Assembly: GCF_000373645.1 (NCBI RefSeq)
Contig: NZ_KB892005.1
Span: forward strand, 142,341-206,340
Reading direction: 5' to 3'
Source: Streptomyces sp. ATexAB-D23
GTDB taxonomy: Bacteria > Actinomycetota > Actinomycetes > Streptomycetales > Streptomycetaceae
Length of the DNA: 64,000 nt
Notes under the pieces: generated by a model
Databases searched by the model: none
Seen by the model: the letters and a program-made list of their open reading frames with translations, nothing else
Told to the model about the DNA's origin: nothing
Shown here: piece after piece, positions 1 through 9,724 of the stretch
Layout: the number at the start of each line of letters is the position of its first letter
Numbering within the stretch: position 1 is the first letter of the stretch
Program-made: the position numbers and the translations under genes

Positions 1-13
1 CGTCGAACTCCAC
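1..13 (-). CDS. ppa: Inorganic pyrophosphatase, first codons only (partial)
   Basis: The reverse complement reads GTG GAG TTC GAC (M-E-F-D) and runs off the left edge. A Shine-Dalgarno sequence GGAGGA (26-21) lies 7 nt upstream. Actinobacterial soluble pyrophosphatases begin M-x-F-D-V-T-I-E, and in Streptomyces this gene is divergent from the PBP4-type dacB, as it would be here. The call rests on four residues, the ribosome binding site and the context. Confidence 0.5.
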
Positions 14-99
14 GGGTGGCTCCTCCATGATCAACACATACGACTGGTGGTTAAGTGTCCCTCACGCAGATGTGTGCTCGCGAAAGGGGCTGGTCAACG

Positions 100-1581
100 G
101 TGGCCGAGCCGGTGGAAAGACCGTCGATCGACCCGTCCGGCGGGCCGGGCGGATCCCTCGCGGGCCGCCTGGGCGTGCGGGGCGGACTGAACAACTGGCA
201 GTTCACGGCCGTCTCCGCCGTCGCCGGTCTGGCGCTCGCGGCCGGCGCGGTCCTCGCCGCCGGCCCCTGGGACTCGGGTCAGCGTAAGGCCGAGCAGGAC
301 TGGGCGGCCGCCCGCGCCCGTACAGGTGGCGCACATCACGTGCCCGGCGACTCCTCGGGCCCCGCCCCCGCCCCCAGCGCCCCGGCCGTCCTCGCCGCCC
401 TCGGCACCACCGTCCAGGACGCCCCGGCCGGCGCGGTGCCCGACCTGCGCGCCGTCCTGGACCCGCTGCTGGAGAACGACGCGCTCGGCGACCGGCGCGC
501 CGCCGTCGTCATCGACACCGCCACCGGCAAGCGGCTGTACGGCAAGGGGGCCGACGCCCCCATGACACCCGCGTCCACCGTCAAGATCGCCACCACCGTC
601 GCCGCCCTGAGCGCGCTCGGCCCCGACCACCGCATCCCCACCACCGTCCGCGCCTCCGCCGACCTGCGCACCGTCACCCTCGTCGGCGGCGGCGACCCCA
701 CCCTCGACAAGGCCGCCCTGCGCACCCTGGCCGCCGGCACCGCCCGCGCCCTGAAGGCCGGCAAGGTCACCTCCGTACGGCTCCGCTACGACACCTCCCG
801 CTACACGGGGCCCTCGCACCACCCGATCGGGCCCAACGAGAACATCGCTCCGATGAGCGCCCTGATGCTGAACGAGGGCCGCCAGGACGACTCCTCCAGC
901 GGCCCCGCCCCGCGCAGCGAGGACCCGGCCGGGGACGCCGCCCGCACCTTCGCCGCGCTCCTGGACGACGCCGGGATCACCACCAAGGCCGACCCCGCCG
1001 CCGGCCGCGCCGCCAAGACCTCCCGTACGGTCGCCACGCATCTGTCCGCCCCGCTCTCCGGGCTGGTCGAACGGGCACTCACCAACAGCGACAACGACAT
1101 CGCCGAGGCACTCGCCCGGCAGACCGCCGTCGCCGCCGGCGAACCCGCCGACTTCGACGGCGGCCGACGGGCCGTCACCGCCCAGCTCAAGAAGCTCCGG
1201 CTGCCCCTCACGGGCGTGAACGTCGCCGACGGCAGCGGGCTCAACCGCAAGGACAAGGTCACCGCCGCCCTGCTGGCCGGTCTCCTCGCCCGCGCGGCCG
1301 ATCCCGGCCACCCCGAACTGCGCCCCGTCCTCACCGGCCTCCCGGTGGCCGGATTCAGCGGCACGCTCAGCGGCCGTTACACCACGAAGGCCGGAGGCAC
1401 CGGCTTCATCCGCGCCAAGACCGGCACCCTGACCGGCGTCAACAGCCTCGCCGGCACGGTGGTCGACACCCGCGGCAGGCTCCTCGCCTTCGCCTTCCTG
1501 GCCTCCGGCACCACCGCCCCCTCCGAGGCCCAGGCCGCCCTCGACAAACTCGCCACCGCACTCGCCGCCGGCGAGCGATGA
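100..1581 (+). CDS. dacB: D-alanyl-D-alanine carboxypeptidase/endopeptidase (PBP4, peptidase S13)
   Basis: This exported penicillin-binding protein trims or cleaves D-Ala-containing peptides of peptidoglycan outside the membrane. All three active-site motifs of the family are present: STVK at residues 159-162 (SxxK), SDN in LTNSDNDIAEAL (SxN) and KTG in IRAKTGTLTG. One hydrophobic N-terminal segment (about 33-55) acts as signal or anchor, followed by a Pro/Ala/Gly-rich linker. I chose the GTG at 100 because AAAGGGG lies about 11 nt upstream; in-frame starts at 55 (GTG) and 70 (ATG) lack a good ribosome site. The product is 493 aa, normal for the family. The gene is divergent from ppa. Confidence 0.9.
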   Translation: MAEPVERPSIDPSGGPGGSLAGRLGVRGGLNNWQFTAVSAVAGLALAAGAVLAAGPWDSGQRKAEQDWAAARARTGGAHHVPGDSSGPAPAPSAPAVLAALGTTVQDAPAGAVPDLRAVLDPLLENDALGDRRAAVVIDTATGKRLYGKGADAPMTPASTVKIATTVAALSALGPDHRIPTTVRASADLRTVTLVGGGDPTLDKAALRTLAAGTARALKAGKVTSVRLRYDTSRYTGPSHHPIGPNENIAPMSALMLNEGRQDDSSSGPAPRSEDPAGDAARTFAALLDDAGITTKADPAAGRAAKTSRTVATHLSAPLSGLVERALTNSDNDIAEALARQTAVAAGEPADFDGGRRAVTAQLKKLRLPLTGVNVADGSGLNRKDKVTAALLAGLLARAADPGHPELRPVLTGLPVAGFSGTLSGRYTTKAGGTGFIRAKTGTLTGVNSLAGTVVDTRGRLLAFAFLASGTTAPSEAQAALDKLATALAAGER

Positions 1582-1700
1582 CCCCGCCAACGCCTCACCG
1601 CGCCAAGGAGCGAGCGGCGCATGGGGGGTACGCGCCCAGCCCTGTGACGCCGCCCCCCATTTGCCGCTCGCCCAAGGGCCCGAGCACGTACGGTTGACGC

Positions 1701-2837
1701 ATGACGAGCATCGGTGGTGCAGGGATGGTCGACTGGAACCTCGCGGTCGCGACCGCGACCCGGCTTGTGCGGCCGGGCCCCGAGATCAGCCGTGAGGAGG
1801 CCCGCGAAGTCGTCGCGGAGCTGCGCAGGCACGCGAAGGCCGCGGAGGAGCACGTCCGTTCCTTCACCCGGATGATCCCCGAAGGGACCGAACCGGAGGA
1901 CACCCCCGTCCTGGTCGTCGACCGCACGGGCTGGATCAAGGCGAACGTCGCGGGCTTCCGCGAACTGCTGCGCCCCCTCCTGGAGAAGATGGAGGAGCGG
2001 CGCGGCGGCGGCGGCGCGGGCGGTGCCGTGCTCGGCGCGGTCGGCTCCAAGGTGACCGGCGTCGAGGTCGGGATGCTGCTGTCCTTCCTGGCCTCGCGCG
2101 TCCTCGGGCAGTACGAGACCTTCGCCCCCGCCACCCGCGAACTGCCCGCGTCCGCCGACGGCGGCGGCCGGCTCCTGCTGGTGGCGCCGAACATCGTGCA
2201 CGTCGAGCGCGAGCTCGATGTCGACCCGCACGACTTCCGCCTCTGGGTCGCCCTCCACGAGGAGACCCACCGCACCCAGTTCACCGCGGTGCCCTGGCTC
2301 CGCGACCACCTCCAGGGCGAGATCCAGTCCTTCCTGGACGAGACCGACGTCGACCCGATGACCTTCCTGGAACGGCTGCGCGAGGCCGCCCAGTCACTCG
2401 CCGGAGGGAGCCCCGAGGGTGAGGAGGGCGAGGACGGCGGCCGCAGTCTGGTCGAGCTCGTCCAGACCCCCGCCCAGCGCGAGATCCTCGGCCGCCTCAC
2501 CGCCGTGATGTCCCTGCTGGAGGGGCACGCCGACTACGTGATGGACGGCGTCGGCCCCGAGGTGGTGTCCTCCGTCGGCGAGATCCGCGAGAAGTTCCAG
2601 CAGCGCAGGGCCCGCGGCGCGAGCCGGCTGGACCAGGCGCTGCGCAAGCTGCTGGGGCTCGACGCCAAGCTGCGCCAGTACCGGGACGGCGAGCGGTTCG
2701 TGCGCGCCGTGGTCGACAAGGTCGGCATGGACGGCTTCAACCGCGTGTGGACCTCTCCCAACACCCTCCCGACCAAGGCCGAGATCGCCGCGCCCGAGGA
2801 CTGGATCGCGCGGGTGCACCGTAAGGCAGAGTCGTGA
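1701..2837 (+). CDS. Zinc-dependent metalloprotease, DUF2342 / coenzyme F420-associated family
   Basis: A 378-aa protein with a zinc-protease motif HEETH at residues 186-190, in the context VALHEETHRTQF, followed by a long helical region. It matches the actinobacterial DUF2342 family, sometimes labelled 'coenzyme F420 biosynthesis associated' from phylogenetic profiling; its substrate is not established. There is no signal peptide, so it is probably cytoplasmic. The ATG at 1701 has no Shine-Dalgarno sequence, but TACGGT (1689-1694) ends 6 nt before it, which fits a leaderless transcript. It sits between dacB and tilS, as in other Streptomyces. Confidence 0.8.
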   Translation: MTSIGGAGMVDWNLAVATATRLVRPGPEISREEAREVVAELRRHAKAAEEHVRSFTRMIPEGTEPEDTPVLVVDRTGWIKANVAGFRELLRPLLEKMEERRGGGGAGGAVLGAVGSKVTGVEVGMLLSFLASRVLGQYETFAPATRELPASADGGGRLLLVAPNIVHVERELDVDPHDFRLWVALHEETHRTQFTAVPWLRDHLQGEIQSFLDETDVDPMTFLERLREAAQSLAGGSPEGEEGEDGGRSLVELVQTPAQREILGRLTAVMSLLEGHADYVMDGVGPEVVSSVGEIREKFQQRRARGASRLDQALRKLLGLDAKLRQYRDGERFVRAVVDKVGMDGFNRVWTSPNTLPTKAEIAAPEDWIARVHRKAES

Positions 2838-3038
2838 GCCAGGCCCGTGCGCGGGCCCGGGACCCGAAGGCAACGCGCCGGTAATCACCCATCCGAGGGA
2901 CCGTGGGGGCATGGGAAGGCGTGCAATGCTCGATGAACGGCATTGCTCTGTCACCATCGACGCACTCTGAGTGACGGCACTCCTTCCCGTCCGGCACTCC
3001 GAGCCATCCCCCGAAGAACTTCACGAAGGGCACCGGAC

Positions 3039-4121
3039 ATGGGTCCCCATCCTGCGGTCGCGGCGATACGCCTGGCGGTCCGCCGCGTACTCCACGACGT
3101 CATCGCCGAACACGCCGAACAGACCGAACGCGCCGGGCACGCCCCGCACCCCGAGCTCGCACAGGCCGGAGCGGGCAGCCGCCGCACCGCCCTCCCCGAA
3201 CGACCCGATACCCCTCTGGTGCTCGTGGCATGCTCCGGAGGCGCCGATTCCATGGCGCTCGCCTCCGCCCTCGCCTTCGAGGCCCGCAAACTCCCCGTCC
3301 GGGCCGGCGGTGTCACCGTCGACCACGGCCTCCAGGACGGCTCCGACATCCGCGCCACCGAGGTCGCCGCCCGGCTCGCCGCCATGGACCTCGGCCCCGC
3401 CGAAGCCGTCGCCGTCCGCGTCGGCCGCGAGGGAGGACCCGAGGCCGCCGCCCGCGACGCCCGCTACGCCGCCCTCGACGCCGCCGCCGAACGCCACGGC
3501 GCCGCCGCCGTCCTGCTCGGCCACACCCGCGACGACCAGGCCGAGACCGTCCTGCTGGGCCTCGCCCGCGGCTCCGGCATCCGCTCCCTGTCCGGCATGG
3601 CAGCCGCCTCGGGCCCGGCCGGCCGCTACCGCCGCCCCTTCCTCCACCTCGACCGCCAGACCGCCCGCACCGCGTGTCTGGCCCAGTCCCTGCCCGTCTG
3701 GGACGACCCGCACAACGTCGACCCCGCCTACACCCGTTCCCGGCTGCGCCACGAGGGACTGCCCGCCCTGGAGAAGGCCCTCGGCAAGGGCGTCGTCGAA
3801 GCACTCGCCCGTACGGCGCAGCTCTCCCGCGACGACGCCGACGCCCTGGACACCTGGGCCGCCGCCGCCGACCGTGACGTACGCGACGACGCGGGCCGTC
3901 TGGAGTGCGCCAAGCTGTACGCGCTGCCCCCCGCCGTCCGCCGCCGGGTGCTGCGCCGGGCCGCCATAGAGGCGGGTTCACCGGCCGGTTCGCTGTTCGC
4001 CCGGCACATCGAGGAAATCGACCGCCTCGTCACCGGCTGGCGCGGCCAGCAGGCCATCAACCTCCCCGGCCGCGTCGAAGCCCTGCGCCAGGGTGGCAGA
4101 CTGGTCATCCGGCAGAGCTGA
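3039..4121 (+). CDS. tilS: tRNA(Ile)-lysidine synthetase
   Basis: TilS modifies C34 of the CAU-anticodon tRNA-Ile to lysidine using ATP and lysine, so the tRNA reads AUA codons; it is essential in most bacteria. The PP-loop ATP site SGGADS is at residues 66-71 and a second conserved block [10 protein letters not shown] follows. The 360-aa length suits the actinobacterial form with a short C-terminal domain. The ATG at 3039 follows GAAGGG (3025-3030) by 8 nt; an upstream in-frame start at 2943 lacks support. tilS-hpt-ftsH-folE is a conserved actinobacterial order. A short inverted repeat GCAATGC/GCATTGC (2923-2929/2940-2946) lies in the 200-nt gap upstream. Confidence 0.93.
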   Translation: MGPHPAVAAIRLAVRRVLHDVIAEHAEQTERAGHAPHPELAQAGAGSRRTALPERPDTPLVLVACSGGADSMALASALAFEARKLPVRAGGVTVDHGLQDGSDIRATEVAARLAAMDLGPAEAVAVRVGREGGPEAAARDARYAALDAAAERHGAAAVLLGHTRDDQAETVLLGLARGSGIRSLSGMAAASGPAGRYRRPFLHLDRQTARTACLAQSLPVWDDPHNVDPAYTRSRLRHEGLPALEKALGKGVVEALARTAQLSRDDADALDTWAAAADRDVRDDAGRLECAKLYALPPAVRRRVLRRAAIEAGSPAGSLFARHIEEIDRLVTGWRGQQAINLPGRVEALRQGGRLVIRQS

Positions 4122-4205
4122 GCACAAGCGGCTGACATGCAGGGCGATCGCCGCGCAAGGCCCGGGACTCCATCCCGGACCCGGCAGGCACAGAAAGAGA
4201 CGCGG

Positions 4206-4760
4206 GTGAACGAGAAGGACATGGGCACCGACCTCCAGTCGGTGCTCCTCACCAAGGAAGAGATCGACGCGAAGCTCACCGAGCTCGCCGCGAAGATCGA
4301 CGCGGAGTACGCCGGCAGGGACCTGCTCCTCGTCGGAGTCCTCAAGGGCGCGGTCATGGTCATGGCGGACCTGGCGCGCGCGCTGTCCACCCCCGTCACG
4401 ATGGACTGGATGGCCGTCTCCTCGTACGGCGCGGGCACCCAGTCCTCGGGTGTCGTCCGGATCCTCAAGGACCTGGACACCGACATCAAGGGCAAGCACG
4501 TCCTGATCGTCGAGGACATCATCGACTCGGGCCTGACCCTGTCCTGGCTGATGTCGAACCTCGGCTCGCGCGAGCCGGCGTCGCTGGAGATCTGCACCCT
4601 GCTGCGCAAGCCGGACGCGGCGAAGGTCGCGCTCGACTGCAAGTGGGTCGGCTTCGACATCCCCAACGAGTTCGTCGTCGGTTACGGGCTGGACTACGCG
4701 GAGAAGTACCGCAACCTCCCCTTCGTCGGAACGCTCGCTCCGCACGTCTACGGAGGCTGA
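4206..4760 (+). CDS. hpt: Hypoxanthine phosphoribosyltransferase
   Basis: This purine-salvage enzyme converts hypoxanthine (and guanine) plus PRPP to IMP (GMP) in the cytoplasm. The PRPP-binding motif [11 protein letters not shown] is intact and the protein is collinear with known Hpt to its C-terminus. I placed the start at GTG 4206 ([11 protein letters not shown]) because it follows AAAGAGA closely; ATG 4221 is an alternative. The product is 184 aa. It lies 84 nt after tilS, probably in the same transcript, and is followed by a 194-nt gap that should hold the ftsH promoter. Confidence 0.93.
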   Translation: MNEKDMGTDLQSVLLTKEEIDAKLTELAAKIDAEYAGRDLLLVGVLKGAVMVMADLARALSTPVTMDWMAVSSYGAGTQSSGVVRILKDLDTDIKGKHVLIVEDIIDSGLTLSWLMSNLGSREPASLEICTLLRKPDAAKVALDCKWVGFDIPNEFVVGYGLDYAEKYRNLPFVGTLAPHVYGG

Positions 4761-4954
4761 GGGCCCGCGGCCCCGCTGCCGCGGTCTCCGGGAACCCTCA
4801 CCGGCCTCCCGCCGTTGAGCCTTCGAAGGCGGGTTCGCCGGACGTCCGAGGCGGACGCCGGTGCCAATGCTGGGGTACCGTCCGAGGAACAGTCTTTACT
4901 CACAGCAGCATTTACCTACGGGCAGGAGGGACGGGGCGACTTCGCTCCGTATGG

Positions 4955-6979
4955 ATGGACGTGAAGCGATACTTCCGTGGGCCGGTCATGTGGATCGTGC
5001 TGGCCGTCCTCGCCGTGGTCGTGTTGATGAATGTCGTCGGCTCGGGCGGCGGCTACAAGACGGTGGACACCGGCCAGGTGATCCAGGCGATCAGCAAGAA
5101 CCAGGTGGAGCAGGCCAAGCTGACCACCGGTGACGATCAAATCCTCAAGATTGAGCTGAAGGACGGCCAGAAGCTGGCCGACGAGTCCGGCAGCAAGTTC
5201 CAGGCGAGCTACATCGGCAATCAGGGCGTCCAGCTCGCCGACATGCTGCAGAAGAAGTTCGAGAGCGGTGACATCGAGAAGGGTTACACCGTCTCGCCGT
5301 CGAAGCAGTCCCCGTTCCTCTCGATCCTCTTCTCGCTGCTGCCGTTCGTCCTCATCGTGGTCGTCTTCCTGTTCCTGATGAATCAGATGCAGGGTGGCGG
5401 CTCCAAGGTCATGCAGTTCGGCAAGTCCAAGGCCAAGCTGATCACCAAGGACACCCCGAAGACGACGTTCGCCGACGTGGCGGGCTCGGACGAGGCGGTC
5501 GAGGAGCTCCACGAGATCAAGGAGTTCCTCCAGGAGCCGGCGAAGTTCCAGGCCGTCGGCGCCAAGATCCCCAAGGGTGTGCTGCTGTACGGGCCCCCCG
5601 GTACGGGCAAGACGCTGCTCGCGCGCGCCGTCGCAGGTGAGGCGGGCGTCCCGTTCTACTCGATCTCCGGTTCCGACTTCGTCGAGATGTTCGTCGGTGT
5701 CGGTGCCTCCCGGGTCCGTGACCTCTTCGAGCAGGCCAAGGCGAACGCCCCGGCGATCGTCTTCGTCGACGAGATCGACGCCGTCGGACGCCACCGAGGC
5801 GCCGGCATGGGCGGCGGCCACGACGAGCGCGAGCAGACGCTGAACCAGCTGCTCGTGGAGATGGACGGCTTCGACGTGAAGGGCGGCGTCATCCTGATCG
5901 CCGCCACGAACCGGCCGGACATCCTCGACCCGGCGCTGCTGCGTCCGGGCCGCTTCGACCGGCAGATCGCCGTCGACCGCCCGGACATGCAGGGCCGTCT
6001 GGAGATCCTCAAGGTCCACCAGAAGGGCAAGCCGGTCGCCCCGGACGTCGACCTCGGCGCCGTCGCCCGCCGCACCCCCGGCTTCACCGGTGCCGACCTG
6101 TCGAACGTGCTGAACGAAGCGGCGCTCCTCACGGCGCGCAGCAACAAGAAGCTCATCGACAACGAGATGCTCGACGAGGCCATCGACCGCGTCGTGGCGG
6201 GCCCGCAGAAGCGGACCCGGATCATGTCCGAGAAGGAGAAGAAGATCACCGCGTACCACGAGGGCGGACACGCCCTGGTCGCGGCGGCCTCCCCCCAGTC
6301 GGACCCGGTCCACAAGATCACGATCCTCTCCCGCGGCCGCGCCCTCGGTTACACGATGGTGCTCCCGGAGGAGGACAAGTACTCCACGACGCGCAACGAG
6401 ATGCTCGACCAGCTGGCGTACATGCTGGGCGGGCGCGCGGCCGAGGAGCTGGTCTTCCACGACCCGACCACCGGCGCCGCGAACGACATCGAGAAGGCCA
6501 CGGCAACGGCCCGCGCGATGGTCACGCAGTACGGCATGACGGAGCGGCTCGGCGCGATCAAGTTCGGCGGCGACAACACCGAACCCTTCGTGGGCCGCGA
6601 GATGGGCCACCAGCGCGACTACTCGGAAGAGGTCGCCGCGCTGGTCGACGAAGAGGTCAAGAAGCTCATCGAGACCGCGCACAACGACGCGTGGGAGATC
6701 CTCGTCGAGAACCGCGACGTGCTGGACGCCCTGGTCCTCCAGCTCCTGGAGAAGGAGACCCTGGGCAAGGCGGAGATCGCCGAGATCTTCGCTCCGATCG
6801 TCAAGCGCCCGGCCCGCCCCGCGTGGACCGGTTCCTCCCGGCGTACGCCGTCCACCCGCCCGCCCGTGCTCTCCCCGAAGGAGCTCGCCCTGACCAATGG
6901 CGCGAGCACGGCGAACGGCTCGGTCACGGACACCGTTCCGGCCGTCGAGTCGGTCCCCGAGGAGCGGCCCGAGAGCTAG
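4955..6979 (+). CDS. ftsH: ATP-dependent zinc metalloprotease FtsH
   Basis: FtsH is a membrane-anchored AAA+ protease that degrades misassembled membrane proteins and selected regulators. Two N-terminal membrane segments (about 10-27 and 115-137) flank a short extracytoplasmic domain. The AAA+ module follows, with Walker A GPPGTGKT near residue 213 and Walker [12 protein letters not shown]; the zinc site HEGGH is near residue 435. The C-terminus is a Pro/Thr/Ser/Ala-rich tail. The start [10 protein letters not shown] at 4955 matches the usual Streptomyces N-terminus. It lacks a well-spaced ribosome site (GGAGGG at 4925-4930 is about 24 nt away), so the start is slightly uncertain. The product is 674 aa. 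folE lies 149 nt downstream on the same strand. Confidence 0.95.
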   Translation: MDVKRYFRGPVMWIVLAVLAVVVLMNVVGSGGGYKTVDTGQVIQAISKNQVEQAKLTTGDDQILKIELKDGQKLADESGSKFQASYIGNQGVQLADMLQKKFESGDIEKGYTVSPSKQSPFLSILFSLLPFVLIVVVFLFLMNQMQGGGSKVMQFGKSKAKLITKDTPKTTFADVAGSDEAVEELHEIKEFLQEPAKFQAVGAKIPKGVLLYGPPGTGKTLLARAVAGEAGVPFYSISGSDFVEMFVGVGASRVRDLFEQAKANAPAIVFVDEIDAVGRHRGAGMGGGHDEREQTLNQLLVEMDGFDVKGGVILIAATNRPDILDPALLRPGRFDRQIAVDRPDMQGRLEILKVHQKGKPVAPDVDLGAVARRTPGFTGADLSNVLNEAALLTARSNKKLIDNEMLDEAIDRVVAGPQKRTRIMSEKEKKITAYHEGGHALVAAASPQSDPVHKITILSRGRALGYTMVLPEEDKYSTTRNEMLDQLAYMLGGRAAEELVFHDPTTGAANDIEKATATARAMVTQYGMTERLGAIKFGGDNTEPFVGREMGHQRDYSEEVAALVDEEVKKLIETAHNDAWEILVENRDVLDALVLQLLEKETLGKAEIAEIFAPIVKRPARPAWTGSSRRTPSTRPPVLSPKELALTNGASTANGSVTDTVPAVESVPEERPES

Positions 6980-7128
6980 TCACCGACCCGGTGTGTCCCC
7001 TGTCACGGGGCTCCCACCGGGCCCGGAATGGATGCCGCGCCCCCCAGGTTCTAGCCTGTTGGGGGCGCGGCTTTTCCGTACACCTGCGCGAATGCCCCCG
7101 CGGTGACAGTTCAAGGAACGAGGCACAC

Positions 7129-7734
7129 ATGACCGACCCGGTGACGCTGGACGGCCAGGGACCGATCGGCGAGTTCGACGAGAAGCGTGCCGAGGCCGCT
7201 GTCCGGGAGCTGCTGCTGGCCGTGGGCGAGGACCCGGACCGCGAGGGCCTGAAGGAGACGCCGGGGCGGGTGGCGCGGGCGTACAAGGAGATCCTCGGCG
7301 GTCTGTACCAGGAGCCCGAGGACGTCCTGACGACGACATTCGACCTCGGGCACGACGAGATGGTCCTCGTGAAGGGCATCGAAATCGTGAGCCTCTGCGA
7401 GCACCACCTGCTTCCGTTCCACGGCGTAGCACACGTCGGGTACATCCCTGCGGAGAGCGGCAAGATCACGGGACTGTCCAAGCTGGCGCGCCTGGTCGAG
7501 GTCTTCGCCCGGCGACCGCAGGTGCAGGAGCGGCTGACCACGCAGGTCGCGGATTCGCTGATGCGGATCCTGGAGGCGCGCGGTGCGATCGTCGTTGTGG
7601 AGGCGGAGCACATGTGCATGTCCGTTCGCGGCATCCGGAAGCCGGGTGCCAAGACGACGACGTCAGCGGTGCGCGGACAGCTGCGTGACGCATCCACTCG
7701 GGCCGAGGCGATGAGTCTGATACTGGCGCGATAG
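7129..7734 (+). CDS. folE: GTP cyclohydrolase I
   Basis: FolE converts GTP to 7,8-dihydroneopterin triphosphate, the first step of folate synthesis. The zinc and active-site motifs [10 protein letters not shown] and EHMCMSVRG are present, and the 201-aa length is standard. The ATG at 7129 is preceded by AAGGA and GAGG (7113-7123). It is adjacent to ftsH, as in Mycobacterium, but the rest of the folate genes (8213-11270) are on the opposite strand and converge on it. An inverted repeat follows the stop codon (7760-7795) and may end transcription. Confidence 0.96.
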   Translation: MTDPVTLDGQGPIGEFDEKRAEAAVRELLLAVGEDPDREGLKETPGRVARAYKEILGGLYQEPEDVLTTTFDLGHDEMVLVKGIEIVSLCEHHLLPFHGVAHVGYIPAESGKITGLSKLARLVEVFARRPQVQERLTTQVADSLMRILEARGAIVVVEAEHMCMSVRGIRKPGAKTTTSAVRGQLRDASTRAEAMSLILAR

Positions 7735-7759
7735 CCGGATTGTCAGTGCTGCGACGCAA

Positions 7760-7795
7760 CCTCCCGAATCAGGCATGGCATGTGATTTCGGGAGG
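7760..7795 (+). promoter_or_regulatory. Hairpin overlapping the ribosome binding site of the Hint-like gene
   Basis: CCTCCCGAA (7760-7768) pairs with TTCGGGAGG (7787-7795), a perfect 9-bp stem; TCA/TGA extends it across a one-base bulge. The 3' arm contains the GGAGG (7791-7795) that serves the ATG at 7802. There is no T-tract, so it may be a weak terminator for folE, a translational gate, or both. Confidence 0.55.
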
Positions 7796-7801
7796 TTGGT
7801 C

Positions 7802-8185
7802 ATGGGGGGATTACCGAGCCGGCAGACGGTGAACGTCGTCGGAGGGCGCGGGCGGGCCGCCGGCGTGAGCGTGGGTTCGCGGTTGTGGACACTGGACGGC
7901 GACCGTACGGCTCCGACGGACGTCGTAGGCGTGAGCGCCGTCGAGGGACGTGTCGCGGTGGATGTGGTGACCAGCCACACGACGTTCACCGTGGCGCCGG
8001 ACCAGCTGCTCCGGACTTCCAAGCCCGAGCGGCATGCCGTCCAGCCCAAGGAAGCGGCGTGGGTGGAAGTGCTCGAAGTACGTGAGCGCACCGCGGTGGG
8101 CAAACCGTTCACGTTCTACGGCTACCGGCTGGACCCGTATCCGACCTTCCTGGTCAACGGGCATCCGGCCCGCCAGGCATGGTGA
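7802..8185 (+). CDS. Small Hint (Hedgehog/intein)-like protein without splicing residues
   Basis: A 127-aa protein of unknown function. Its sequence follows the Hint fold. The N-terminal half (VSVGSRLWTLDGDR, then VVDVVTSHTTFTVAPDQLL in approximate outline) matches intein blocks A and B, where a GD/WT-DG turn is followed by a T-x-H strand. The C-terminal half (KPFTFYGYRLDPYPTFLVNG) matches block F. The block A cysteine/serine nucleophile and the terminal His-Asn are absent, the region between the halves is very short, and no homing endonuclease domain is present. Splicing is therefore not expected. The ATG at 7802 follows GGAGG by 6 nt, inside a hairpin. It ends 27 nt from the convergent DUF3180 gene. 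A domesticated or decaying intein relative is my inference. Confidence 0.5.
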   Translation: MGGLPSRQTVNVVGGRGRAAGVSVGSRLWTLDGDRTAPTDVVGVSAVEGRVAVDVVTSHTTFTVAPDQLLRTSKPERHAVQPKEAAWVEVLEVRERTAVGKPFTFYGYRLDPYPTFLVNGHPARQAW

Positions 8186-8212
8186 CGCGCCAGGCGGACG
8201 TCCCGGTCGGCC

Positions 8213-8698
8213 CTACGCCGCCGCCGCGTCCGGCTTGTTGTCGTCCTTGTCGTCCGGGAGCTTGCAGATGTGCTCCAGGAACAGGGCGGCGGCGATGACG
8301 CCGATGCCGGCCAGGACCGAGAAGCCGGCGTAGATCGCCTGGTCGCGGCGGGGCGGGATGTCGAGGGAGCCGAGCAGGAAGACGCCCGTGCCGCCGTACA
8401 TCCCGGCGACCAGGGCGACGACGAGGGCGCTGGCCTGGGCGAAGACCAGGGCGCGGGCCGCCATCAGCGGCTCGACGCCCTTCGCTCCCGGCCGGCGCTC
8501 GCGCTGGGCGCGCAGCCGGGAGCGGATGGACAGGGCCGTGGCCAGCAGGACGACGGCGATCACCGCGAGCACGATGGGCGCGGCCAGCGGCACGCTGGGC
8601 AGGGTGCCGTAGGAGTCCCAGAGGCGGGCGGCGCCCCAGGACAGGACGCCGGCGGCGGCGAAGAGGCCGGCCAGGACTCCGAGCCGTAGTTGCTTCAC
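8213..8698 (-). CDS. DUF3180 membrane protein, last gene of the folate cluster
   Basis: A 161-aa protein with four predicted membrane helices (about 5-24, 37-58, 84-105, 122-145) and an acidic/alanine C-terminal tail. It matches DUF3180, a small actinobacterial membrane family found directly after folK, for example at the Mycobacterium folE-folP-folB-folK locus. Its function is unknown; proximity suggests a role linked to pterin/folate metabolism or only co-transcription. It starts 58 nt after folK and converges with the Hint-like gene. Confidence 0.8.
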   Translation of the reverse strand: MKQLRLGVLAGLFAAAGVLSWGAARLWDSYGTLPSVPLAAPIVLAVIAVVLLATALSIRSRLRAQRERRPGAKGVEPLMAARALVFAQASALVVALVAGMYGGTGVFLLGSLDIPPRRDQAIYAGFSVLAGIGVIAAALFLEHICKLPDDKDDNKPDAAAA

Positions 8699-8756
8699 CG
8701 GGTGAGCCGCCTTCCGCCGCCTGTGATCGTTCCGCTGTCTTCTGTGAGCCTAACGA

Positions 8757-9368
8757 CTACTCGGGCAGACGGAGTTCCAGGTCGGCCCGGGGGAGGACAC
8801 CGCTTCGCCCGACACCGGTCAGCAGCTCGGCGACCGGGCCGGAGCCGGGCAGCTGGGCCTCGGGGTCCACGTCGTGCCACGGGGCGAGGACGAAGGCGCG
8901 CTCCCGGGCCCGGGGGTGGGGCAGCGTGAGGACGGGGTCGTCGGAGACCACGTCGGCGTACGCGACGATGTCGACGTCGAGGGTGCGCGGGCCCCAGCGC
9001 TCCTCGCGGACCCGTTCGAAGGCTTCCTCGATGGCCTGGCCGCGCTCCAGCAGGGAGGACGGGGGCAGCGTCGTCTTCACGACGATCACCGCGTTGAAGT
9101 ACGAGGGCTGGGAGCCGGGGTCGACGCCCCAGGGCTCCGTCTCGTACACCGGGGAGACCGCCTTGACCCGGAGGCCGGGCGTGTCCTCCAGGGCGTCGAT
9201 GGCGCCCTGGAGGGTCTCCAGGCGGTTGCCCAGGTTGGAACCGAGGGAGAGCACCGCGAGTTTGGGGTTGGAGAGCGTGATGTCCGCCGCGTCCACCTGC
9301 TCGACCACGGAGGCGGGTACCGGCTGTACGGTCGGGTCGCTCTGCCCTTCGGTAGAAAATGCAGTCAT
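8757..9368 (-). CDS. folK: 2-amino-4-hydroxy-6-hydroxymethyldihydropteridine pyrophosphokinase
   Basis: FolK transfers pyrophosphate from ATP to 6-hydroxymethyl-dihydropterin, giving the substrate of FolP. The family signature LSLGSNLGNR and the catalytic block WGPRTLDVDIVAY are present. The 203-aa product is longer than the usual 160-170 aa because of an N-terminal extension of about 35 residues (M-T-A-F-S-T-E-G-Q to T-L-S-N-P-K). The ATG (9368-9366) overlaps the folB stop (9367-9365) as ATGA, indicating translational coupling. Confidence 0.93.
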   Translation of the reverse strand: MTAFSTEGQSDPTVQPVPASVVEQVDAADITLSNPKLAVLSLGSNLGNRLETLQGAIDALEDTPGLRVKAVSPVYETEPWGVDPGSQPSYFNAVIVVKTTLPPSSLLERGQAIEEAFERVREERWGPRTLDVDIVAYADVVSDDPVLTLPHPRARERAFVLAPWHDVDPEAQLPGSGPVAELLTGVGRSGVLPRADLELRLPE

Positions 9369-9724
9369 GCTCGGCTCCGGGTGATGGTGATGGTGACGTC
9401 GTCGAACGGGACGGTGATGGGCGCGTCCGGCTTGTGCACCACGACCTCCACCTCCTCGACGCCGTCGTGCTTGAGGCACTGCTGGGCGATGCGCTCGGCG
9501 AGCGTCTCGATCAGGTCGACCGGATCGCCCTGGACCACTTCGACGACCTCTTCCGCGACCACGCCGTAGTGCACGGTCTTCGTCAGGTCGTCGGCGGCTG
9601 CCGCGGGGCGGGTGTCGAGGCCCAGCACCAGGTCCACGATGAACGTCTGTCCCTCTTCCCGTTCCCGGGGGAAGACGCCATGGTGTCCTCGGGCCTTGAG
9701 GCCGCGCAGCGCGACACGATCCAC
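9365..9724 (-). CDS. folB: Dihydroneopterin aldolase
   Basis: FolB cleaves 7,8-dihydroneopterin to 6-hydroxymethyl-dihydropterin and glycolaldehyde. The 119-aa sequence shows the family features: VALRGLKARGHHGVF near the N-terminus, DDLTKTVHYG in the middle and a C-terminal V-x-K-P-x-A-P-I. The GTG at 9724 is chosen because AGGAG (9737-9733) lies 8 nt upstream; the GTG at 9733 would overlap that site. It is separated from the upstream NTF2-like gene by 209 nt, so folB-folK-DUF3180 may have their own promoter. Confidence 0.93.
   Translation of the reverse strand: MDRVALRGLKARGHHGVFPREREEGQTFIVDLVLGLDTRPAAAADDLTKTVHYGVVAEEVVEVVQGDPVDLIETLAERIAQQCLKHDGVEEVEVVVHKPDAPITVPFDDVTITITRSRA

Noticed and set aside
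4643..4954. Upstream extension of ftsH
   Set aside because: The in-frame extension runs over the hpt 3' end and is not protein-like; [10 protein letters not shown] is the family N-terminus.
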